A stretch of 64,000 bases of DNA from Rhipidocladum racemiflorum (GCA_036346355.1 CM070570.1:44345592-44409591), one strand, 5' to 3'. Shown: positions 1-11,245, counted from the stretch's first letter. Translations and numbers: made by a program. The notes: generated by a model not told the origin, from the sequence alone.

Positions 1-164
1 TGCACTAGTGAGACTAGTTGATTTAGGCTTTAGATTGTCAAAACCGTAGTTTACGCTTCCGCAATTGATTTAGGTTTTGACATAGGGGTAATTAGAGCAT
101 AATCCTCGAGTAGAATATTTTTAATTGCCTATTCACCCCCTCTAGGCGCATCCTCGACCCTACA
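1..164 (+). repeat. 3' end of a long LTR (Sirevirus-like family)
   Basis: This stretch matches the ends of two other LTRs in the window (about 33450-33591 and 41838-42023). They share a block reading TGTCAAAAC, then GGTTTTGACATAGG, then CTATTCACCCCCTCT, and this copy ends in ACA at 164. The copy runs off the left edge, so neither its start nor its target duplication can be seen. The CACCCCCTCT-type end is common in grass copia LTRs. The family assignment is inference. Confidence 0.7.
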
Positions 165-966
165 CCCACGGGGCGGGCGAGCGCGGCTGGGCTGGCCCAA
201 GCGCGAGGCATGGCGCGTTGACAGGTGGGGCCTAGGGGCAGGGGTGGCTGGCGGCCGGGGCCGATCACGGAGAGAGGCTAACAGGTGGGGCCAAGCGGCG
301 GGGAGACTAGCAGGTGGGGTTGGGCGGGGCAAGCGGCTGGCCGGGGAGGCGGAAGGGCGCGGGCGTGTTGGGCGAAGTGAGGGAAGGAGAGCGGGGCGAC
401 GGCAAACGCCGGGGAGGGAGAAGGGGGGCTCACCATGGCGGGGAGACAGGGCGAAGAGAAAGGGAGGTTGGGGGGGGCTGCTTTATAGTTGTGGAGCGGG
501 AGGAGAGAGGTGGGGGTGGCCGGGCGCGGTGGTGGGGCGGTTGGCGCTCGGCGCTGGGGGAAGCAGGCGGCTACGGACGAGCGCGACCGAAGGTGAGGAA
601 ACGTGGGCGTGCCGGGCTGGGGAGGCGGACTGAGCCAGGGAGGGAGGCAGGTCGGGAAGCGACAGAGCCAGGGAAAACGGCCCAAAAGCGAAGGAGGACC
701 AAAACAAATTAAAACCAAACAAAAAAAAATCAAATAAAGCCCAAATCAAATACCTTTTGAAATTTTAGGGCTATTTCAGTCTTAGTCTTTGTTGTTTTTC
801 TTTTTGAAAAGAATAGTCAGTCCGATCTTGAAATGCCAGTTGGTTTTAAGTTTTCATGGTACGCAAGGCACGACTTCGACATAAAAATTACATATTATGG
901 AAGTACATTTCGTGACTAATCTACCAATATCCATTTCACGTGGCAAGCATTTTACAAACCTGGACA
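165..966. other. GC-rich block, no gene recognised
   Basis: About 165-670 is extremely GC-rich, with recurring AGGTGGGG phrases, and then becomes A-rich. Long open frames occur on both strands, but they are low-complexity Gly/Arg or Pro/Ser/Ala translations and overlap one another, as expected from base composition. On the minus strand a TATA-like ACTATAAAG lies near 486, upstream of a C-rich leader-like stretch with an ATG at 437. This could be a promoter or 5' leader remnant, or internal transposon DNA following the LTR end at 164. The chromovirus at 972 was inserted at the right edge. Confidence 0.4.
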
Positions 967-971
967 CCCTT

Positions 972-1256
972 TGTTACAACCTTAGGAACAGAAGCCTGAA
1001 AAGAGGAGCAAGAACATGCAGGAAGAACAAGAACAGGAGAAGAGGACAGAGATCGATGGAGTTGGGGAAAGTATTCTGTTACTTCTCGACCCCTTTTTTA
1101 CAAATTGTCCCACGATTTGTAGTATTGAATTGACTCCCTTACAAGTGGGTCCACCGACCCAATAACCCAGCCGTAAACACACACACGCACACTGCTGTCG
1201 CACACTCTTCAGACAATACTTCTTCAGAGATACTGTACCCCATCCGGCACATAACA
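972..1256 (-). repeat. 3' LTR of the Reina-like element
   Basis: A 285-bp direct repeat of 5988-6272, with TG at one end and CA at the other. It is flanked on the left by the CCCTT target duplication and on the right by the purine tract (minus-strand sense). Confidence 0.95.
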
Positions 1257-1269
1257 ATCCCTCCTCCTT
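1257..1269 (-). promoter_or_regulatory. Polypurine tract
   Basis: On the minus strand this reads AAGGAGGAGGGAT, directly before the 3' LTR. It would prime plus-strand DNA synthesis. It overlaps the pol stop codon (TAA at 1268-1270). Confidence 0.85.
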
Positions 1270-2097
1270 AGAATTCGGCTTGTCCCCAAGCCGATGCAGT
1301 TGGAAATTGAAGCCGAAGCGAAGCGACATTTTCCCACATTGTGAGCGAAGATGGCAGGCCTGACCATTGCACCAATGCGACTGGCGTCACATGATTTCCC
1401 AGCTTAATCAGTTTCTGTTGCAGTATGGCGGATGGTTCATTTGGCTCACTTTCTTCCCAGCGATGCAGTAGCAGCATTGATTCAATAGGTGTGGATGAAG
1501 AGATATGACTTTTGAGTTGAGAGACATGTATCACTGGATGAATTTTGCTCTCCTCTGGCAACTCCAATTTGTATGCCACCCGGCCCACTCTCTCGTAATC
1601 TTGTACGGACCATAGAACCGAAAACTTAGTTTCTGATTACCTCGTGAAGCAATTGATGTCTGGGCATAAGGTTGCAACTTGAGATACACCATATCCCCAA
1701 CCTGGAACTCTCTATCTGACCGGTTTTTATCCGCTTGAGCTTTCATCCTTGCGCTAGCTCTTTGCAAGTGAAGCTTCAGTAAAGCGTTCATCTTCTCCCT
1801 CTGTTTCAACCAATCCTGCACTTCTGTGTCCACATCTTCGTTCAGGGTGGAAATGCCGAAGTGCCTTGGTGGGTGGCCATACATCACCTCAAATGGGGTC
1901 CTCCCTATTGCCGATTGGTATGTGGTATTGTACCAATACTCTGCCAACGCTAGCCATTGCGACCACTTCCTTGGACATGCATGAACAAAGCACCTCAGAT
2001 AAGTTTCTACGCATTGATTTAGCCGTTCAGTTTGGCCGTCTGTTTGTGGGTGGTAGGACGAACTCATATTTAACTGAGTATCCGACAACTTGAACAA
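1268..2097 (-). pseudogene. Integrase C-terminal half and chromodomain-like end of pol
   Basis: Two frames cover this part. The first (2097 to about 1590) starts in the integrase core with the SSYHPQTDGQTER motif and continues through the conserved ALAEYWYNT and GRTPFEVMYG blocks. It ends in the C-terminal GDMVYLKL and GPYKI motifs. A frameshift near 1590 moves the frame to the second piece, which has the IHPVIHVSQLK motif and then a chromodomain-like stretch (VALVQWSGL followed by MWENV). Chromodomains in this clade are thought to target integration to marked chromatin. A further frameshift near 2110-2140 separates this part from the upstream integrase core. The copy is nonfunctional, but its ancestry is clear. 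Confidence 0.88.
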
Positions 2098-4166
2098 CTC
2101 TTGCCAAAAGGTCGGTAAATACTCCTCCTGTCGGAAATTATAATCTGGGGTAGCCCATGGAGCTTATAAACCTGATCACAAAAGACTTTAGCCACCTGAG
2201 AAGCGGTGAAAGGATGCGACAGTGGCAGGAAATGCGCATATTTTGAAAACTTGTCAATGATCACAAGAATGGTTGTGTACTTAGACGACAGTGGTAAGCC
2301 CTCAATGAAATCCATGCTTATGATTGTCCAAGATTGTGAAGGTACCGGTAGAGGTTGTAGTAGCCCCGGAATTTTAATGTGCTCGACTTTGGCTTGCTGA
2401 CAAATGGTGCATTCTTTTACATACCTCTCTACTGACCTCTTGAGCCCTGGCCAGGCGAATAGACCCTTCACTTTATGATAGGTAGCACTGATGCCGGAGT
2501 GTCCCCCTATTCCACTACTATGCAAGGCCTGCAATATATGTTGTTGTGCCAAAACATTGTTTCCCACCCATATTCGCCCCTTTAAACGGATAACCCCATT
2601 TTGCAGAGTATATCCCTGTTCAGTGGAACTGGTAATGCATAGTTCCTCCAACAACTTCTTGGTTTCATTGTCTTCATGATAGCCTGCTATAAGATTCTGT
2701 ATCCACACTGGTGTGTTCACTGAGATCGCATGGATGGTGAGCTCTGCTGGCATGCGCGATAATGCATCTGCCGCTGGATTGTTGATTCCTTTATTGTACT
2801 GAATCTTGTATTGCAGCCCCAATAATTTCACGAATGCCTTGTGTTGCATTGAAGTGACCAGCTTTTGCTCTGTTAAGTGAATGAGTGCCTTTTGGTCTGT
2901 CTTGATAACAAACTCCTGATGCTGAAGATATGGGCGCCATTTTCCTACTGCCATTAAGATGGCCAAGCACTCTTTCTCATACGTCGACAAAGCTTGATTC
3001 TGTTTGCTAAGTGCCTTGCTCAGGAAAGCAATTGGGTGTCCTTCTTGCATCAAGATGGCTCCTATTCCGCCGTTACTTGCATCAGTTTCGAGAACAAACT
3101 GTTTGGAGAAGTTCGGCACCGCTAACACAGGAGCTTCCACCATTGCTTTCTGCAGAACTCGGAATGCTTGCTCTGTATGCGGCGACCACTGATACACGAC
3201 CCCTTTTTTTAACATAGCAGTCAAAGGCTTACAAATTGTCCCATAGTGTTGAATGAACTTCCTGTAATATCCAGTCAGGCCCAAGAAACCCCTCAACTCT
3301 TTCACATTCCGTGGAACCGGCCATGCTAACACTGCCCTTATTTTGTCAGGGTCAGTGGATACTCCACCCGGTGTAATCACATGCCCTAAGTACTCAAGCC
3401 TTTGTTGACCAAATGAACACTTTTCCTTTTTAACATATAGCTGCTGTTGCTCAAGAATTTGAAACACCTCAGTGAGATGAGACACATGTTCCTTCAAGGA
3501 TTTGTCAGACACCAAAATGTCATCCACAAACACCAAAACACTCCTTCTCAGAGCTTATGAAATATCGATTCATGACACTTTGGAATGTAGCAGAGCATTT
3601 GTGAGCCCAAAAGGCATAACCAAGAATTCGTATAGCCCATGATGAGTACAAAAGGCCGTTTTGTGTTCTTCTCCCTTAGCCACTCTACTCTGATGATAGA
3701 CAGCTCGCAGATCTAGCTTTGTGAACCAACAAGCACCTACCAGCTCATATAATAGTTCAGCAATTACAGGCAATGGCTGCTTGTTCTTTACTGTAATTGA
3801 GTTCAACCTTCTGTAGTCCACACAAAAACGCCAAGTACCATCTTTTTTCTTAACTAGTATCACCGGTGATGCAAACGGGCTTGTACTTTGCTGGATCAAC
3901 CCCTTCCTCAACATATCTGCTACCTGTCTCTCAATCTCGTCCTTTTGGTGCGGAGAATATCTGTAAGCACGAGTATTCACCGGTAGTGCACCTGGTATCA
4001 ATGGAATTGAATGATCATATAGACGTCTCGGTGGTAATTGTGTCAATTCCTCAAACAAGTGTTTAAAGGTCCGTGTTACTTCAGTCATTTCCTTTGGCAT
4101 CTGATCCTCTCTGTTTTTCTCCCTTGGGTTGTGTTCCTCTGTTCTGGAGACATGTAAATGCACCAA
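2070..4166 (-). pseudogene. Reverse transcriptase, RNase H and integrase core of pol
   Basis: The reverse transcriptase starts in the 4166-3570 frame, with PFASPVILVKKKDGTWRFC, YRRLNSITVK and the FTKLDLR palm motif. Two closely spaced frameshifts around 3540-3590 interrupt the region just before the catalytic box. The 3536-2070 frame resumes with the active-site VFVDDILV. It then reads the thumb (LRGFLGLTGYYRKFI), RNase H (FVLETDAS, later ALSTYEKECLAI) and the integrase zinc-binding HHCC region (HSGISATYHK to CTICQQAK). The start of the integrase core (MDFIEGLP, VIIDKFSKYAHF) follows. The catalytic Asp pair and the RNase H Asp survive, so the damage is mainly frameshifts. Confidence 0.92.
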
Positions 4167-5911
4167 ATGGGTAATCGCTCCCTGCTTATCATTCCCCGAA
4201 GTTCTCTGCCACTTATCCCTCCCTTCAACACTTGATCTTCTCTAACTCCCTGCAAAGTCACCCGACGGCCATTGTGTGTGAACCTCATGCACTTCTGCCC
4301 CCAATGCACCCACATGGGACTATGCTCCTCCAACCAATCGGCCCCCAAAATCAGGTCGTAGCATCCTAATGCTAACACTCGCATGTTCTGGATGAAGGAA
4401 TGACCTTGTACCCACCATTGCAAAGACTGGACTTTTTGGTTGCACTGCATGACTCTTCCGTCAGCTATCAACAATTGTACCGCACCAATCTCCATAGTCT
4501 GCATTTGTAAATGCCTGACCAGTCTCTCACTGATGAAAGAATAGGTGCTGCCCGAGTCAACCAAGATTAGAACTTCTTGCTTTTCAATAAATCCTTGCAA
4601 CCTCATTGTCTTCTTCTTAACCCCTCCAGTGTTGTCTTGATCTGTAACAGCAAATAGCTCTTCCTTGTCATCAACTTTCTCTTCATCTGGGTCATCCGTC
4701 GGACTGGGCTGCACTTGCAAAACTTCCATTAACTCTTCAATGATATGTAAAGGGACCTTATCAGGGCATTTGTGGTTCCTTCCCCATTTTTCTCCGCAGG
4801 TGAAACACAAACCATTCATTTTCCGATATGACCTTAATGCCTCCAATTTCTCATCCCATTTGTGAGGATTGGGCTTTCGTGCTTCCTCATTTCTTTTGTT
4901 CTCCTCCCCCTTAGGAATGAACTTGTGCTTTTCTACAAATTTTCCACCTCCTTTAGTGAACTCTCTTGCTTCACCCTTATAGTACGAACCCCTCTTCTTA
5001 TGTTCCATCTCCTCTTCTTGCAGCAGTGCCAAATGTACCACTGCTTCCATGTCTTCTGGACTATGTAGCACTAATGAAGCTCTGATTTCTTCCTTCAGAC
5101 CACCCAAGAAGTGTGTGACAAAGAATATCTCATCCTGTGAGGGGTTATATAATAACAAGTGATGTTGCAACTCCTCAAATTGCTCCACGTAATCAGCCAC
5201 TGAGCCAGTTTGTCGCAGATTAATCAATCTATTCAGATGTTTCTTATATAAATTCCTTCCAAACCTTTGCTCTACAGCTTCGCACAACACTTCCCACTCT
5301 TCAAATCTGCCCCTAACCTCCATCTTCTGAAGCCAAAGAGCCGCACTACCAGTAAAATTCAATGCAGCTATTCTGGTATACAAGCATGGATTCATTCCCA
5401 TAATCTCAAAGTAGGTTTCACACCTCTCCTTCCACAGCTTGGGGTTATCTCCATCAAACTTGGGAAACTCTATTTTCGGCATTGCCTGTCGAGTCTGCCA
5501 CATTGCGTAATGATTTTGCCCAGATCCAGCCCTCTGCTCATTCATCTGCTGCACATTGACCCAATCTTGCTTACCCGGAGTCAAGGGATTCATCGGGGCA
5601 CCCAAAATCCCTTTCGATGGATCTCTAGTCTTCTCCAACACTCTGGATCCCTTCAGTGATCTCACTTCCTCTCCTGGTGGCGAGAGAGAGGCCGACCCCG
5701 CCGCCTGATGCAGTTCTTCCGCCATCGACGTTCCCCTTCCGAACAACCGATTGTGGATCTCTGGACGTGCTTCTAACACTTCTACTCTTCCTCTGACTAC
5801 ATCTACCACCGATCTCACCTCCCCGAGCTCAGATTTGACCCCATGCACATCATCCAGGATTTGCTTGAGGAGGGCATTGACTCCTTCGAATTGCGCCTCC
5901 ACAGAAGCCAT
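4085..5911 (-). pseudogene. gag and protease of the Reina-like element
   Basis: The frame is open from the primer site through 4085. The first plausible ATG is at 5911, giving MASVEAQFEGV. The N-terminal part is helical. The capsid-like retrotransposon gag domain follows (IEFPKFDGDNPKLW, later LYNPSQDEIFFVTHFLGGL). A nucleocapsid CCHC-like knuckle (CFTCGEKWGRNHKC) comes next, then an aspartic protease with an intact active site (ILVDSGSTYSF) and the typical LILGADWL motif. The frame runs into a stop at 4085. The following reverse transcriptase piece starts in another frame by about 4166, so a frameshift near 4100-4170 cuts the polyprotein. Confidence 0.92.
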
Positions 5912-5972
5912 GGCTGACGTGATCCTGCTCTCCAACTGAGTCTGTCTTTTCTTCGGCGCCAGCCCGATGGAT

Positions 5973-5987
5973 GGCTCTGATACCAAA
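5973..5987 (-). promoter_or_regulatory. Primer binding site (initiator Met tRNA)
   Basis: On the minus strand, directly after the 5' LTR, the sequence reads TTTGGTATCAGAGCC. TGGTATCAGAGC is the standard complement of the 3' end of plant initiator methionine tRNA, which primes minus-strand DNA synthesis in many plant LTR elements. Confidence 0.93.
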
Positions 5988-6272
5988 TGTTACAACCTTA
6001 GGAACAGAAGCCTGAAAAGAGGAGCAAGAACATGCAGGAAGAACAAGAACAGGAGAAGAGGACAGAGATCGATGGAGTTGGGGAAAGTATTCTGTTACTT
6101 CTCGACCCCTTTTTTACAGCTGTCCACAGTATTTGTAGTATTGAATTGACTCCCTTACAAGTGGGTCCACCGACCCAATAACCCAGCCGTAAACACACAC
6201 ACGCACACTGCTGTCGCACACTCTTCAGACAATACTTCTTCAGAGATACTGTACCCCATCCGGCACATAACA
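5988..6272 (-). repeat. 5' LTR of the Reina-like element
   Basis: The 285-bp partner of 972-1256. It is followed on the right by the second CCCTT target duplication at 6273-6277. Confidence 0.95.
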
Positions 6273-6277
6273 CCCTT

Positions 6278-6826
6278 TTTATCAATTGATGGTCAAAGTC
6301 AAAATGTTTGACAACACAGATCTGAGGACGACTTAGATTTCGAATCAGAGAGTGGATCTGAGCATGTAATTAGAAACAATCAAACTTCCACTCTAACAAA
6401 GCAGTTGTGACAAATGAAAGGAATTTATACAGATAGTGCTTCTCATATATCAAATAACAACCAACAAGGCAATGAATAGAAAAATTCTTCGTCGGCTGTG
6501 ATCCAGGACAACCCCTGGACTGTGGTACTGGAAGTGTATTGAGATGAATAGCATCATATCGTCAGCACATGCAGCTACAGACTACAATTCACGTGTTCGA
6601 TCATACATGAAAAACTACTCTTGATCCTTCGGATTACTACAGCTAAACAGTAACCTCTGATTCAAATTGAGACTATGCAATCTATTCAAGATTATTATGC
6701 CTGTGCTGACTTAAAATCATCGCTATTTGTTTTTTCACAGAAGTTTTGGAAGAGAAGCATATTCACGTGGAACCGGTTTATACTTTGCCTACTTACAATG
6801 AATAATCACAGCCAACCATGCCGCGC
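6278..6826 (-). other. 3' untranslated and downstream region of the DUF632 gene
   Basis: AT-rich sequence lies between the inserted retroelement and the stop codon of the minus-strand host gene. No gene was recognised. It probably contains the 3' UTR and polyadenylation site, but no single poly(A) signal stands out. The retroelement therefore inserted within roughly 550 bp of the coding end. Confidence 0.5.
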
Positions 6827-9800
6827 TCAGGAGGAAATGGCAGGCGAAACCGCTCCCGAGTGGCTAGCAACAACTTCACTGCATCTACTGATACCTTCGA
6901 ATGCACGCACGCATGCTCCTGAGAACCCCATCAGAGCATGGAACATGTTTGGAAGGCTCGTCTTAAGATTGTTCAGCGCCATGGCCCGACTAGTCCTCAC
7001 GGAGTTCAGATACCTGGCCTTCTCCTCCTCGACACGCTTTCTGAACGCGTCCAGCTTCATGTCATCCTTTGATACTGAATGATGATCCGTGTGTGGAGGC
7101 TGGCCTGATTTTTGCATCCCATTTTCACTGTGTTTCTCTAATTGTGTATGAAATTTGCTCTCGATGTGGTCTGACTTTTTCTTCAGTTGACGTTCCTCAG
7201 CCTGTTGTATAACCCCAGAGTGTACGACCGACAGAAAAGTCTTTATTGCTTCTGCAGCTACCTGTTTATACAAATAAAGAAAACAGGGGAAGAAAAGCTA
7301 AATTGGTAACTACGACAAAATTCAACTTATGACAAATGAGTATAATAGTCCTTCAGTTCATACATAAAGAATGGAAGCTTCATTATTCAAAACAAAAATG
7401 ATGTATTCTTAAGAAAAAGTTCCTACAAGCTTGATTCCGCACAGTAACAAACAATGTTCCGAAAGAACAGACCGGGTTAGTTTTACTCTTACCTTTTCAG
7501 GTAACCCCTCGAGAGCACGCTGGAGTTCTCCACAGAGGCTACGAATTCCAGATTTACTTCTCATAAAGCCATCATTATCAGGCAGGCAGTCAGTGAGTCT
7601 AATCCATTGGTTAAGGATGGTTACGTACTCACGCTGCAAGGTGATGAGATTGCAGAAGGAACTGTGCCATGCAGAGACTTCAACTTCCAGCTGAGATGTT
7701 GCATGACAGTGAGAGTCGGTTGTCGGCTCACTCCCAGGTCGGTTGCCTAGGAGACTGGCTTGCTGCGCAATATGGTTCTGAACCTGATGGCACTCATACA
7801 TGTTTCTCCACATATGCACAAGCCTAAGTCAGAAGAAGCAAGGAAAGAGGAGCGTCAGATGAGATGGCAGAGAACAAAATAGCATTGTCACAAGGAAATA
7901 AATGCAGAAATAACAGGACAGCACTGTAGCCATGCAATGGTAATTTGCTGCCTTCATGTATGGCGCATGATGTCTGAGGTAACTACTAAATACTGCCTAT
8001 AGGCAACTATCATGAATGATAATAGAGCTTTCAATATGACAACACCCAACATAAGCAACTGAAAAGGCTATACTTGGGTGTTCTTAATGAAGTTATCAGC
8101 TATTTCTTAATATGAGTAACAATGAAAGGGAGAAATGAAATTTCCTGAAATGCATTACTGTATATTAGGAATTGAACACAGATACCCTGTACCTAAATAC
8201 TGAAATTAAAATAGCAGTTTTGAACTATTGGAGTATGCTAGCTAGTTAAGTTTTGGAAATCACCCTGCAGATAATTCAATAATCTGAGGATATAACTCCT
8301 CATCTCTGAGCTTTGATATGGTCAGACATGTCAAAGTTACAGCCTCCTCCAAAGAGATTATCCGAGTTTGCAATTCCTCGATATTATCCCGAACTTTCTC
8401 TGCATGTAACTTATCATGCTCCCCTGATTCTAACCTTTGTAGCAACGAACTGTACTTTTTGTATTGGAGTCTTGCTAATTCTTCATCCTGCAAGACGGGG
8501 TGGTAATAATCAAGAATGTACCGACTCTTGGTAAAGCAACATATTGTAATTAGTAAACTTATGCATTAAGCTCTCCTGTTAATAGAACTAGTTATATGCC
8601 CGTGCGTTGCTACGAAAAACAAAATTGATAACGAAAAATAAAGATTAAAAAATAAAAAAATACTATTTTATAAGATCAAACATCTATTTTTAACGCTTGG
8701 TTTCTTGCAAAAGCTGGCTAATTAAAGCAACGCTTCGTTTCTTGCGTAGGGCAATTAAGCAGGGCAATTAAGCAGGTCAATTAAGCAGGGCAATTAAACA
8801 GAGCAATTAATGTGACGTGGAAAGAAACTCTCACTTTATATAGTAGAGACTAACAAACTTCTCTTCTCAAGAAAAATCTTCCCAGATATTGACGACACCT
8901 CAAATTCTACCATACAAGATATAAGCTCTTATCTTACCCCTTGACTGCATTGTGTAATGCTTTCTATTTTGACGGGACTGTGTAATGCTTTTCAGTGAAA
9001 CATATACCAAACAAAAATAACGCTAGGAATCCCATAGTACACCTTAATTAACTTGTAGAGTTTTTGCTCCTCGTCATAAAGCTTGTCTAGCGTTCTGCCA
9101 TGGTAACCATATCCAGAGGCATCCCTAGAATGCGGAATGGAGGATTCTCTGTTAGCTTGCACAGATTTGAACGACCAGCTCCATGAAAGCGTGGAGAAAA
9201 CCTTGGCAGATTTGGATTTTTTCCCTGCACCTGAAACAACAAATGTTATTCTTCAACAATTTTCTTTTGACTGTAAACTCTGAGGCCCTAGAGAAGCTAG
9301 CTTCGCCCCTGTAATGGATGCAAGGTGCTCAAAATATTACCTTTCTTTGCCTCAAACTCTGAGAGAACTGGCCGCCCACCAGCGGAGTCTAAAAGTACGA
9401 CGACATCGCTCCCACTTGCCGCCGCTTTCAAGAAGTAGTCATCGATCTCCTTAACAATTGCTACCAGTGACTTCTTCCCTTTCGAAACAACCACCGAAGA
9501 GACTGAATCCTTTGTCACCCAGCTCACCATTGATGAGTTGCCATCACCCAGAGCCCTGCCCTTCGATGGATTCAGCTGCACACCCCTCACAATGCCATCA
9601 TCGTCGCCAGAGACGCTCTCATCCTCCTCTCCATCAAATTCTGTGCTCGTCTCCACCCAGTTGTCATCGTTCATGGCGACCTGTGAGGCCACTTCTCTAT
9701 CATTCCTATCAGCCAACGGAGACGGGAAGTTCAAGGGGCGCATAGCGAAAGGGTCCGAGTACTCCCATTCTGCGCCGGGTGGCGGGGGCGGGGGTAGAGG

Positions 9801-9978
9801 AGTCGAGCAGCTGTCAGTGTCGTCGTCGTCATCCATAGAATCATCCCCGCGGAGGTCGCCATCTCTCTTCTCCCTCTTTCTTATGGTTATTGGGCTAAAC
9901 GTTAGAGGTGGTGAGGACGGCATTGAAGATGTCACTGAGTATGCAGGAGGTATTGAGGATGACACCGAGTATGCACGA

Positions 9979-10012
<34 letters not shown>

Positions 10013-10235
10013 AGGGGGGCACCGAAAGGCATACAGTGGGCTGCTGCGACAATGCAGATTCCGCCTCGGCGAATTGTCGGAGAGTGGCTCCCGTGTTTCG
10101 GAGTGCCTGCAGGTAGGCAGTGTGCGCAGCCGCAAGGTCAAGACGGCGTCGCACGAGCTGCTTCATGAGCTTCCTCCTGTCCTTGCACCTCCTCACGGCC
10201 TCCTCGTCCTCCGCTTTGGAGTTTGTGCAGCCCAT
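6827..10235 (-). CDS. APSR1-like: DUF630/DUF632 protein, APSR1-type (five coding exons)
   Basis: I place exons at 10235-9341, 9230-9043, 8487-8264, 7823-7493 and 7261-6827. All four introns have GT-AG ends, and the phases agree, giving one frame of 2073 nt (690 aa). The protein starts MGCTNSK, a probable N-myristoylation (Gly2) and palmitoylation (Cys3) signal. The short DUF630 domain follows (about 1-60, RRCKDRRKLMKQLVRRR). A poly-proline run (about 75-87) and an acidic Ser-rich linker lead to the DUF632 domain (about 254-650). DUF632 is helical and includes YHGRTLDKLYDEEQKLY and MWRNMYECHQ. This family is plant-specific. It is annotated in databases after ALTERED PHOSPHATE STARVATION RESPONSE 1, a root-growth regulator, and members are thought to act at the plasma membrane or nucleus. 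The exact role of this copy is unknown. The reading frame is undamaged. Confidence 0.93.
8588..8849 (-). mobile_element. Small non-autonomous Helitron in intron 2
   Basis: On the minus strand the element starts TCTCTACTATATAAAG, matching the grass Helitron 5' consensus (TCT, A/C, TA, C/T, TA). It ends CGTAGCAACGCACGGGCA, then TATAACTAG, which matches the known grass Helitron 3' end including the terminal CTAG. The base after CTAG is T, as expected for insertion between A and T. The base before the 5' end is G instead of A. There are no coding motifs. It is 262 bp long and sits entirely in intron 2 (8488-9042) of the DUF632 gene. Confidence 0.8.
8747..8811. repeat. 13-bp tandem repeat inside the Helitron
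   Basis: Five copies of a unit close to AGGGCAATTAAGC follow one another, with one to three changes in some copies. The repeat lies wholly inside the small Helitron. Confidence 0.8.
9984..10012. repeat. GGC trinucleotide repeat encoding poly-proline
   Basis: A run of about nine GGC units on the plus strand, read as CCG-type proline codons on the minus strand within exon 1 of the DUF632 gene. It is a likely site of length variation between alleles, always by whole codons. Confidence 0.9.
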
Positions 10236-11245
10236 TTGCGACCACGCAAACTCCCTGCCAATAACCTTCCAAGGATGCGGATCGCGGCACCAACCGGAGA
10301 AATCCCAGATGGGCGCTTCCTTGCCCCGTCCGAGGTTGCCTGAAATTGGTCACAATTCGCACCAAGATTCCAGAGGGTGGAGAGCAATCTGCACCGCTCC
10401 TAAGAATTGGAGCATGCACATGGCAGATTCTCCCAATGGGCTTTCTTGATCCCCACCAAATTCGCCGAAATTGCCCTCGATTTTGCCCACAAGACAAGAA
10501 GGCACCCTAAAGAAACCGCTCCTCCTCCCCTCCAACAGGCACACTCTCACAACATTACAAATTTGCCGGCCGCCTTTCTCTTGCATCAAAACCTGGCGGG
10601 CAAAAGAGTTGATCCAAAAATGATGCTTCAGCTAAAACAAGTAAGGCTAACAGCAGGGAAAGAAGGAGAAGAAGAAAAACAGATTCTTGAATAGAGCAGA
10701 GGTGGGCCTGCTTGCCTTACCAGATAGGATTCGGTTCAAGAAATGCTCTCTGGTCGCTGCAATCTTGGAGTTGGTGGCCGGCTTGAAAGCTAAGCAGGAC
10801 TGGAGAAAGAAGGATCTGGACAAGCAGAGGAGAAGAACATGCCAAGAAAGGGGGGGAAAAAGGGAGGACAAGATGGTAATGGCATCATCTGATTCTCATT
10901 CCCAAGAACCCATCTCTCTCCCTCCCTCCCGCTAGGCAAGTGGTGCAAGGCATACTAGGTGGCAATGGAGGTTGGGAGAGAGGAAGGGGGCAATTGGGAG
11001 CTGGGAGAGAGAGAGAGAGCAGAGAGAGAGCAGAGAGAAGGAAGAAAGGGGAAAGAGAAGGTGTGGGATTTGGTTTCGATGGCATGGTAATGGGAAATAT
11101 TACATGGTTGTCGTGGAGAAATTGTGCAGGGTGGTGGTGTAGGAATGTGGTCAGATCGGAGCTGCCACTTTCCTCTGTCACAGAAACTCCTCCAATTGTC
11201 CTCTCCCTTCTCTTTTGCCCGTCTCTCGCCTGCTTCGTTAGGTCC
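10236..11245 (-). other. Probable 5' leader of the DUF632 gene with a leader intron
   Basis: A good acceptor (TTTCAG followed by GCAACC) puts the start of the coding exon at 10339. A good donor (TCTG followed by GTAAGG) is at 10721/10720. A leader intron at 10340-10720 would join a non-coding exon from about 10721 to about 11245. That exon is rich in CT on the minus strand, including a long CT run near 10999-11040, as is common in plant leaders. The exon limits are inferred from splice signals only. Confidence 0.45.
10999..11040. repeat. GA/CT microsatellite-like tract
   Basis: Short GA runs broken by GAGCAGAGA. In the presumed 5' leader of the DUF632 gene this reads as CT repeats. Confidence 0.75.

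Larger units (their letters stand above)
972..6272 (-). mobile_element. Complete chromovirus LTR retrotransposon, Reina-like, defective
   Basis: A 5.3-kb Ty3/gypsy element bounded by two 285-bp LTRs (972-1256 and 5988-6272). The 5-bp target duplication CCCTT is at 967-971 and 6273-6277. Read on the minus strand the order is 5' LTR, initiator-Met tRNA primer site, gag with a CCHC knuckle, protease, reverse transcriptase, RNase H, integrase, chromodomain-like C terminus, purine tract and 3' LTR. The small size, short LTRs, single-frame layout and C-terminal chromodomain fit the Reina type of chromovirus. The LTRs differ only in one patch of about 20 bp (near 1099-1119 and 6115-6135), so insertion looks recent. 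Even so, the coding region has at least four or five frameshifts, and this copy cannot make a full polyprotein. Confidence 0.93.

Noticed and set aside
129..749. Several long overlapping open frames on both strands
   Set aside because: They are Gly/Arg- or Pro/Ser-rich translations of a GC-rich block in many frames at once, with no family motif.
9458..10589. Plus-strand and other minus-strand open frames across exon 1 and the leader of the DUF632 gene
   Set aside because: They are shadows of the real minus-strand exon or leader; the spliced DUF630/DUF632 frame explains the region.
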